Below, in pieces: positions 8,572 through 13,143 of a stretch of DNA of 13,143 nucleotides. Under the pieces are notes generated by a model that searched no databases, was not told the DNA's origin, and saw only the letters and a list, made by a program, of their open reading frames with translations. Each line of letters begins with the position of its first letter. Within the stretch, counting starts at the first letter, position 1. The DNA lies in NCBI GenBank assembly GCA_012516755.1, contig JAAYWE010000003.1, positions 1-13,143 on the forward strand. Reading direction: 5' to 3'. This DNA comes from Treponema sp. (GTDB lineage: Bacteria > Spirochaetota > Spirochaetia > Treponematales > Rectinemataceae). The position numbers and the translations under genes are program-made.

Positions 8572-9156
8572 ATGAAAATCCCCTCTAGGAAAAATGGTGC
8601 TAAGAAAACCACAAAAAAGACGGAGCCAACCCCTTTGCGAATTTTTCTTACATTGGCACAGATCAATACACTTACGCTTGGAGGCGGGTATGTGATCGTT
8701 CCTGTCATAGGCAATTCCTTCAAGAAGCAGGGTTGGATAGACGAAGAAGAATTTTATAGAATTTTCTCGCGAGCCCAGGTGTTTCCAGGCCCGATCGCAC
8801 TGAGTACTTCATTTCTCTGTTCTTATAAGATAGCGGGCGTCAAGGGAGCCATTGCCGCGGTGCTTGGGGTTGTACTGCCGCCTTTTATTGCGCTTATCCT
8901 CGTTGGAGGCTTTATCAGCCTTTATGGAGATACCGAGCTATTCAAGCGCTTTTTGAAAGGAGCTGGCGCTGTCGTTCCAGGCCTTGTAGGTTCGATGCTC
9001 TGGAAGACTGCAAAGAATCGGAAATGGACGACCAGAGCCTTAATCGAAGTGGGGTTACTCACTATATTACTCGTTCTTTTCCCATCGGCTGCCTTTTTTA
9101 TTTTGATAGGAGGAATTGTGGTCATATACCTAGGAAGGCTTATATGGAAATCCTAA
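8572..9156 (+). CDS. chrA: Chromate transporter family protein, N-terminal-type half (short-chain ChrA)
   Basis: 194 aa membrane protein of the CHR family (chromate ion transporter, PF02417). After a Lys-rich cytoplasmic N-terminus (residues 1-20) come LTLGGGYVIVP (34-44), the family signature FPGPIA (71-76), hydrophobic segments at about 93-117 and 158-190, and a conserved GAVVPGLVG (132-140). It is half the length of a classic ChrA and is followed by a second half-size paralogue, so the pair probably forms a two-protein transporter. CHR proteins export chromate, with sulphate analogy, in resistant bacteria, but many short-chain pairs have no tested substrate. It lies 13 nt after addA, in the same apparent operon, with no obvious functional link. 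Its 3' end overlaps the next gene by 13 nt. Confidence 0.87.
   Translation: MKIPSRKNGAKKTTKKTEPTPLRIFLTLAQINTLTLGGGYVIVPVIGNSFKKQGWIDEEEFYRIFSRAQVFPGPIALSTSFLCSYKIAGVKGAIAAVLGVVLPPFIALILVGGFISLYGDTELFKRFLKGAGAVVPGLVGSMLWKTAKNRKWTTRALIEVGLLTILLVLFPSAAFFILIGGIVVIYLGRLIWKS
9132..9138 (+). promoter_or_regulatory. Ribosome binding site fixing the chrA2 start at 9144
   Basis: AGGAAGG inside the end of chrA1 lies 5 nt before ATG 9144. The reading frame is open back to 9024, but the 40 extra residues are not CHR-like and simply overlie chrA1, so 9144 is preferred. Confidence 0.75.
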
Positions 9157-9656
9157 AAATATCTTTAGCATTTTTTAAGATAGGTATAGTTGCTTTTGGG
9201 GGAGGCTGGTCGGTAGTGGGCCTCATCAAGCAAGAAATAGTTCCCAGCTGGATGAGTGTGGATGCCTTTAGCTCGCTCATTGCAATAGCTCAGTCCACGC
9301 CGGGACCTATTGCACTCAATGCAGCCACATTGGTAGGTTGGCAAAAGGCTGGTTTTTTCGGTGCACTGGCTGCAACCTTCTCCGTTATAGCTTTTCCACT
9401 TCTGGCGATGTCCCTTACGCTGGCCTTTTCCAAATATATCCCTATAAAGAAAGACCTAGCCGATGAGAGCTTGCGATCTGGCAGCATGGCGATGATCATT
9501 ATGACGCTCTGGACCCTATTGCCCCAGAATACCATACCTATGCCATGGATGTTTGCTCTGGCGTCCTTTTGCCTTACTGCATTCACTCAAATCAATGGTG
9601 TCTGGGTCATTCTTGGATCAGGAGCGATCAATATGCTCTTGGGCTTGCTTCCATGA
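9144..9656 (+). CDS. chrA: Chromate transporter family protein, second half (short-chain ChrA)
   Basis: 170 aa membrane protein of the same CHR family as its upstream neighbour. It carries FGGGWSVVG (18-26), the signature TPGPIA followed by LNAATLVGW (52-66), and hydrophobic stretches at about 71-97, 115-127 and 133-168. It starts 13 nt inside the end of chrA1, a layout typical of paired short-chain CHR genes whose products work together. The two halves are paralogues (GGG and PGPIA motifs in equivalent positions) rather than fragments of one broken gene, because each has its own start, RBS and complete domain. Its stop lies 12 nt from the stop of the convergent DUF2156 gene. Confidence 0.87.
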   Translation: MEILKISLAFFKIGIVAFGGGWSVVGLIKQEIVPSWMSVDAFSSLIAIAQSTPGPIALNAATLVGWQKAGFFGALAATFSVIAFPLLAMSLTLAFSKYIPIKKDLADESLRSGSMAMIIMTLWTLLPQNTIPMPWMFALASFCLTAFTQINGVWVILGSGAINMLLGLLP

Positions 9657-9668
9657 ATCTTAGCTCGA

Positions 9669-10622
9669 TCAATCTTCATCGCACCCATGGACAGTACCAG
9701 GGCCGCACTCCGCAGGGGGCTCGATCGGTGCGGGAACAATATTAGCTAGCCCAGAACGCTCGACAGCGTATTTTTTTACAAAACCTACAGGCCTATAGGT
9801 CATTTTTGCCTGCCTAAGACCCAGATCTCCTAGGTCCTGCTCCCGATTGATCAGCAGATAATGCTTAGGCAGAGACTGGGCAAAGGCTTGATTTATAAAC
9901 TGATAGATGCCTTTATAGCTGTCGATCGCCTTTTCGAAATGTATGGCAAACATCTTCCCCTTTGCAAGAGGTTCTCCAAAGCACCAGCCTACAGGATTAT
10001 GGTCGATATAGTAAACCGCGCCCCGCAAGCCCAGGATATTAAAGCACTCAATGGCCTCACGAGCGGCAGCATAGTCTCCATCCGCCCCTTTTGCCGCTCT
10101 CCACTCCTCAAGGACTTGCAATGCATCTGCGGCACGGTCCTTAGTCAAAGGGCGCTGTTCGCAGGCATAGTTGCTTACAAAGCCATTCACTAGATTGCGC
10201 TTTTTGTGATATACGCGGCCATTGAGAGTAGCTAAGTCTTCCCGATTATATAGATAATCGAAATTATCTCTGTCCTCTCGCACCAAATATCCACGTCTTT
10301 CTAGCTCGATCCTCTGTTTAGCAGCCTGGCATTCCGATAGATGGCGCATGTAATCGAAATTCAACATAAGCTCATCGAATTGTTCCATCGATGGAAAGCA
10401 GCAGGGAATATAGAAAAAAGTTCTACCCTTGTAGCGACCGGAGATGATAAATTTTTCGTCTGATATCTGTGAAATCTCATAGCCATAGGTATTTCGGAAA
10501 AGATATAACCCCGAAAAGGTGAATTCCGATATACCATCTGGCAGCAAATTGAGAGCTGGATAGAGAATATCTCTTGCTTCTAGCGTAAGAGGTGCAAATT
10601 CTGGATACTTTGGAATTGTCAT
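9669..10622 (-). CDS. DUF2156 protein (phosphatidylglycerol lysyltransferase catalytic-domain family)
   Basis: 317 aa, no signal peptide or membrane segment, so probably cytoplasmic. Family motifs: YHKKRNLVN (138-146), GLRGAVYYIDHNPVGW (198-213), HFEKA (228-232), YKGIYQFIN (236-244), NREQDLG (259-265) and LRQAK (269-273), followed by YRP and a closing KKYAV. This is the tandem-GNAT-like fold found at the C-terminus of MprF, which moves an aminoacyl group from tRNA to phosphatidylglycerol. Stand-alone soluble versions are common in anaerobes and their substrate is not settled, so no enzyme name is given. The last 30 residues (Pro/Glu/Gly-rich, ending CDED) are a non-conserved tail. It is transcribed divergently from pepT, has no Shine-Dalgarno before the ATG at 10622, and converges on chrA2. 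Confidence 0.85.
   Translation of the reverse strand: MTIPKYPEFAPLTLEARDILYPALNLLPDGISEFTFSGLYLFRNTYGYEISQISDEKFIISGRYKGRTFFYIPCCFPSMEQFDELMLNFDYMRHLSECQAAKQRIELERRGYLVREDRDNFDYLYNREDLATLNGRVYHKKRNLVNGFVSNYACEQRPLTKDRAADALQVLEEWRAAKGADGDYAAAREAIECFNILGLRGAVYYIDHNPVGWCFGEPLAKGKMFAIHFEKAIDSYKGIYQFINQAFAQSLPKHYLLINREQDLGDLGLRQAKMTYRPVGFVKKYAVERSGLANIVPAPIEPPAECGPGTVHGCDED
9756..9777 (+). terminator. Candidate intrinsic terminator of the chr operon, inside the convergent DUF2156 gene
   Basis: ACGCT (9756-9760), loop CGAC, AGCGT (9765-9769), then A and seven T (9771-9777). It is oriented to stop + strand transcription about 100 nt after the chrA2 stop. On the other strand the same bases encode residues of about 282-289 of the DUF2156 protein. 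The stem is only 5 bp, so it may be weak. Confidence 0.45.
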
Positions 10623-10632
10623 AAGGTATTAT

Positions 10633-10661
10633 AATATACTCCGCCACAAGAACCGAGACAA
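10633..10661 (-). promoter_or_regulatory. Candidate promoter of the DUF2156 gene, near-leaderless
   Basis: On the - strand, TTGTCT (10661-10656) and TATATT (10638-10633) are separated by exactly 17 nt. An overlapping TATAAT sits at 10633-10628. Transcription would start roughly 0-4 nt before the ATG at 10622. No Shine-Dalgarno is near the start (nearest GGAG is about 18 nt upstream), which agrees with a leaderless mRNA. Confidence 0.5.
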
Positions 10662-10679
10662 GAATCCCATAGAACTATC

Positions 10680-10730
10680 CAAATCAAAATATGCACTGCG
10701 TCAAAGAACATGGTGTTTCATCTTGATTTG
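10680..10730. repeat. 8-bp inverted repeat between divergent promoters (possible operator)
   Basis: CAAATCAA (10680-10687) and TTGATTTG (10723-10730) are perfect inverted copies with a 35-nt spacer, in the 158-bp region between the DUF2156 gene and pepT. They lie upstream of both candidate -35 elements. A role as paired regulator half-sites is inferred only from position and symmetry. An 8-bp match can arise by chance. Confidence 0.3.
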
Positions 10731-10741
10731 TAAAGACTCCC

Positions 10742-10771
10742 TTGCGCAAACCATAATACAGATGTCATATT
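10742..10771 (+). promoter_or_regulatory. Candidate pepT promoter, near-leaderless, with palindromic -35
   Basis: TTGCGC (10742-10747), 18-nt spacer, CATATT (10766-10771), with TG at 10763-10764 making an extended -10. The predicted start near A10778 is 3 nt before ATG 10781, and no Shine-Dalgarno is visible. The -35 lies in the perfect palindrome TTGCGCAA (10742-10749). Confidence 0.4.
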
Positions 10772-10780
10772 AAAACTATT

Positions 10781-12037
10781 ATGATAGCAATACTCGATTA
10801 CCTAAACCGTTCCTTTACAGAAGAAATGCTCCGCCGTTTTCTCAGCTATGTGAGGATCGATACTCAGAGCAATCGCCACGCTGAAAAAACACCGACAACA
10901 GAAGGCCAATGGGATCTTGCGCGCCAACTCGAACAAGAATTGAGAGAACTTGGCATTTCGGAACTGGAGCTCGATAGGCATTGTTACCTGATCGCTCATC
11001 TGCCTGCAAGCCCGGGCAAGGAACACGTGCCATGTATTGGCCTTATGGCTCACATGGACACTGCAAGCGATGTTTCGGGAAGTGGTGTAAAGCCTCGTGT
11101 TATAAAGAATTACGATGGTAAGGGAATATGGCTTTCCGAGCAGTATCTGCTTGATCCTGGCGAATTCCCCGATCTATATGAGCATGTCGGGGATACCATT
11201 GTGGTGACCGATGGATCTACTCTTCTTGGAGCGGATGATAAAGCCGGCATTGCGGAAATCATGACGGCCGTCGCTTATCTTCTTCAGCATCCTGAACTTA
11301 AGCATGGGCCTATCGATATATACTTTACTCCTGACGAAGAGACAGGCAAGGGGATGGACATCTTTCCTTTGGGGAAAGCGCGAGCCAAGGCTTGTTATAC
11401 CCTCGATGGTGGTGCCGCACCCGAAATAGAGGCCGAGTGTTTTAACGCATATGCCGTAAAAGCAGATTTCTTTGGCAAGGTGATTCATATTGGCGCCGCT
11501 CGCGGAAGACTCGCTAATGCAGTTGCCATGGCGGCAAGCTTTATAGACATGTTGCCGCGTTCAGAGAGCCCCGAAGCTACCGATGGATGGTTTGGCTACT
11601 ACTGCCCCATCGAAGTGTCTGGAGGGCTAGAGCATGCATGGACTGAAGTATATCTTCGAGATTTTTCGGCTTCTCGCATGCAGGAGAGAATAGCCGCACT
11701 GAAAGCCTTTGCTGCGGCAGTCGAAGCCCAGTTTCCTCAAGGCCACATAGAACTCAATGTCACTCAACAGTATCTCAACATGAAAGAAAAACTCGATAAG
11801 CACCCTGAAGTGCTCGAAAGACTCAAGAATGCCATAAAGGTTCTAAATATCGAACCCATAATGAAGCCAATCCGAGGAGGCACAGATGGCTCTCGCTTGA
11901 CCGAAATGGGGATCCCAACCCCAAACCTCTTTACAGGTGGCTACAATTATCATAGTCGCTTCGAATGGGCTTCTCTATCAGAGATGGCACTCTCGGTGGA
12001 TACCATGCTCAATCTTGTGCAAGGCTGGGCTGATTAG
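10781..12037 (+). CDS. pepT: Peptidase T (tripeptide aminopeptidase, M20B zinc peptidase)
   Basis: 418 aa, full length for PepT (about 408). It removes the N-terminal residue from tripeptides in the cytoplasm using two zinc ions. Visible site residues: H91 and D93 (LMAHMDTASD), the metal-bridging Asp in LLGADDKAG (D152/D153), E186/E187 (FTPDEETGKG), D209 (YTLDGG) and H391 (GGYNYHSRFEW). The substrate-binding part PIRGGTDGS (363-371) is also intact. In the lid region the usual HPGTA reads HIGAA (236-240), keeping the His. The start at 10781 adds about 12 residues to the Escherichia coli N-terminus; the next Met (10826) would begin inside the conserved RFLSYVRIDTQ region, so it is not favoured. 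No SD precedes 10781. The gene stands alone, divergent from the DUF2156 gene. Confidence 0.95.
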   Translation: MIAILDYLNRSFTEEMLRRFLSYVRIDTQSNRHAEKTPTTEGQWDLARQLEQELRELGISELELDRHCYLIAHLPASPGKEHVPCIGLMAHMDTASDVSGSGVKPRVIKNYDGKGIWLSEQYLLDPGEFPDLYEHVGDTIVVTDGSTLLGADDKAGIAEIMTAVAYLLQHPELKHGPIDIYFTPDEETGKGMDIFPLGKARAKACYTLDGGAAPEIEAECFNAYAVKADFFGKVIHIGAARGRLANAVAMAASFIDMLPRSESPEATDGWFGYYCPIEVSGGLEHAWTEVYLRDFSASRMQERIAALKAFAAAVEAQFPQGHIELNVTQQYLNMKEKLDKHPEVLERLKNAIKVLNIEPIMKPIRGGTDGSRLTEMGIPTPNLFTGGYNYHSRFEWASLSEMALSVDTMLNLVQGWAD

Positions 12038-12125
12038 CTTCTAGAGGATGAAGACCCAGGAATAGAAAGAGCCAGTACTATTGTTTCGATATTATATATA
12101 AATATTCCCAATAATCGTAACTTTC

Positions 12126-12162
12126 GGCGCTTTAAGCTCTATTGAATATAATGCGCCTTTTT
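12126..12162 (+). terminator. Candidate intrinsic terminator downstream of pepT
   Basis: GGCGC (12126-12130) pairs with GCGCC (12153-12157). A T-T mismatch and three more pairs (TTA/TAA) extend the stem inward, and five T follow (12158-12162). It lies about 90 nt after the pepT stop. The remainder of the 267-nt gap to the next gene is AT-rich, with one good promoter and nothing else recognisable. Confidence 0.5.
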
Positions 12163-12229
12163 ATGAAAAACCGTATTTTGTGGACAGAAATGAGGCTCAA
12201 CTGATCATATACTGCTGTATAAATATGGG

Positions 12230-12258
12230 TTTACACAATTGCGCTCATATCTTATAGT
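12230..12258 (+). promoter_or_regulatory. Sigma-70-like promoter for the GNAT and ROK genes
   Basis: TTTACA (12230-12235) and TATAGT (12253-12258) are separated by 17 nt. Transcription would start near 12265, about 40 nt before the ATG at 12305. It lies after the pepT terminator candidate and in non-coding sequence, which supports it. Confidence 0.6.
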
Positions 12259-12304
12259 TATTCACCAACATTTGGAAAAAATGCAACAGAAAAAAGGCAG
12301 ATGA

Positions 12305-12856
12305 ATGTTTTCTTCATTGGATTTTAAAGAATATGAGCAGGTTGCAGGCAACTCAGGAGCATTTAAGGGCGTTGAAATAGACCTCATGCTGGAAATCCTC
12401 AAGGATTGGCAACAAGCGCCGGGCAAGAATTATACACTCTTGGAGCTGCGCGATGGAAAGACTCTTGTCGCTTTTGCAATCATCCATAAGGCAGCAGGGC
12501 GTAACTTCACATTCGATATCCGTTTTGTTGTCCTTGATAGCGATTATCGATCCACAAACGCTATCCAGCATCTTTTTGAGATGATCGATCAAGAACTCCT
12601 GAAGAAAATGGCCTTTGCGGTGATCCGATTTGAAACATCAACCAGAAAAAGAGATAGCCTGGGAGAAAACACTCTGGAAAACTCGGGATATAGCCAGATA
12701 GGACACATAGTTGACTTTTATGGTGCTAATGAGGATTTCTTCTTTTATATAAAGGCTATTTTTCGAAATCCTCCAAATTTTATAAAGATATCGAAGCCTT
12801 TCGAAGAAGATTTATGCTCAGAGTGCTTGCCTGAAGAAATCGATAATCAGAAATAG
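12305..12856 (+). CDS. GNAT-like N-acetyltransferase, divergent
   Basis: 183 aa, probably cytoplasmic. The order of elements fits a GNAT fold. A beta strand (TLVAFAIIHKA, 53-63) is followed by FDIRFVVLDSDYRSTNAIQ (70-88) at the place of motif A and a helix at 89-100. Then come AVIRFETS (105-112), NSGYSQIGHIVDFYG (126-140) and EDFFFYIK (143-150), the last two resembling the typical GNAT ending 'GF..G.i.dfYg..dd..fy.K'. The acetyl-CoA loop usually reads R/Q-x-x-G-x-G/A, but here it reads RSTNAI with no glycine, so catalytic ability is uncertain. A 30-residue tail with CSEC follows the domain. The substrate cannot be told. The RBS is weak (AGGCAG about 5 nt before the start). The ROK gene begins 10 nt downstream, so they are likely cotranscribed. 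Confidence 0.7.
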   Translation: MFSSLDFKEYEQVAGNSGAFKGVEIDLMLEILKDWQQAPGKNYTLLELRDGKTLVAFAIIHKAAGRNFTFDIRFVVLDSDYRSTNAIQHLFEMIDQELLKKMAFAVIRFETSTRKRDSLGENTLENSGYSQIGHIVDFYGANEDFFFYIKAIFRNPPNFIKISKPFEEDLCSECLPEEIDNQK

Positions 12857-12866
12857 GATCAAAAAT

Positions 12867-13143
12867 ATGATTGTGGGAGCAATTGAAGGCGGTGGAACAA
12901 AATTCGTCTGTGCCGTTCTGCAATTCGATCATCCAAATATACCAGAAAAGACTCCTCGAATTCTAAGAATAGAGCGTATCCCGACTACAGATCCAGAGCC
13001 AACCCTGGATGCGGTTGTCCGATTCTTCAAGGACTCAGAAATTGAATGCGTTGGCCTTGGAATGTTCGGTCCAATAGAATGCAGAATCGAGAGTCCTCTC
13101 TGGGGTTATCTTCTCAAGACACCAAAGCCGGGATGGAGCGATA
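12867..13143 (+). CDS. ROK-family sugar kinase, fructokinase-like, N-terminal part; 3' end outside window
   Basis: The frame is open from ATG 12867 to the right edge (92 residues). MIVGAIEGGGTKFVCAV is the ROK N-terminal phosphate-binding loop (GGGTK, 8-12). GLGMFGPIE (63-71) and WGYLLKTPKPGW (79-90) match the ATP-dependent fructokinase subgroup (ScrK/YdhR type), in which a FGPI sequence precedes a (Y/W)GYI.TPKPGW stretch. The product would phosphorylate fructose, or possibly another hexose such as mannose or glucose, in the cytoplasm. AGGA (12855-12858), overlapping the GNAT stop, serves as RBS at 8 nt. The zinc-binding and catalytic GxD parts are not in the window, so exact specificity is open. 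Confidence 0.88.
   Translation, partial: MIVGAIEGGGTKFVCAVLQFDHPNIPEKTPRILRIERIPTTDPEPTLDAVVRFFKDSEIECVGLGMFGPIECRIESPLWGYLLKTPKPGWSD

Noticed and set aside
9024..9143. 40-residue upstream extension of chrA2
   Set aside because: It overlies chrA1 in another frame and has no CHR character; ATG 9144 has AGGAAGG 5 nt away.
9703..9733. CCGCAC/GTGCGG inverted repeat as a terminator
   Set aside because: Long 19-nt loop and no T-run on either side; inside the coding sequence of the DUF2156 gene.
12147..12152. TATAAT as a promoter -10
   Set aside because: No acceptable -35 at 16-18 nt, and it lies in the loop/stem of the terminator candidate; TTTACA-17-TATAGT downstream is better.
12163..12204. 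13-codon ORF (MKNRILWTEMRLN) as a leader peptide
   Set aside because: No RBS, no attenuator-like alternative hairpins, and it lies before rather than after the likely promoter.

Overview
The window is ordinary-looking bacterial chromosome: densely packed genes, moderate GC, frequent AGA/AGG and ATA codons, and both Shine-Dalgarno and SD-less starts. No rRNA, tRNA, CRISPR array, insertion sequence or phage gene was seen. The gene set (AddAB-type recombination nuclease, two-piece chromate transporter, DUF2156 protein, PepT, ROK sugar kinase) would fit an anaerobic or fermentative bacterium. My best guess is a spirochaete (Treponema/Spirochaeta relatives), but this rests on resemblance of the proteins from memory, not on a marker gene, and should be treated as a guess.

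Layout. The + strand from 1 to 9656 holds five tightly spaced genes: the C-terminal part of a large GH13 (alpha-amylase clan) protein that enters from the left edge, then addB (PD-(D/E)XK nuclease subunit with an iron-sulphur staple), addA (UvrD-type helicase-nuclease), and two short chromate-transporter proteins. Gaps are 46 nt, -1 nt (a TAATG overlap), 13 nt and -13 nt, so addB to chrA reads as one transcription unit. It may be started by a promoter inside the 3' end of the GH13 gene. A small intrinsic-terminator-like hairpin lies about 100 nt beyond the last chrA stop, inside the 3' end of the convergent next gene.

On the - strand, 9669-10622 encodes a soluble DUF2156 protein (the catalytic-domain family of phosphatidylglycerol lysyltransferase). 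It is divergent from pepT (tripeptidase, 10781-12037), and the 157-158 bp between them carries two candidate promoters. Each would start transcription only a few bases before the start codon, and an inverted repeat and a small palindrome lie between or in them. After pepT comes a terminator-like hairpin and then a good sigma-70-like promoter. That promoter would drive a small divergent GNAT acetyltransferase and, 10 nt later, a ROK-family fructokinase-like gene cut by the right edge.

Functionally, addAB gives double-strand-break end processing for RecA recombination. The GH13 protein and the ROK kinase suggest carbohydrate use, PepT suggests peptide use, and the Chr pair anion transport. I found no convincing undescribed multi-gene system. 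The points most worth a second look are the altered catalytic region of the GH13 protein, an AddB with no P-loop but intact nuclease and Fe-S residues, the apparently leaderless divergent gene pair, and a terminator embedded in a convergent coding region.
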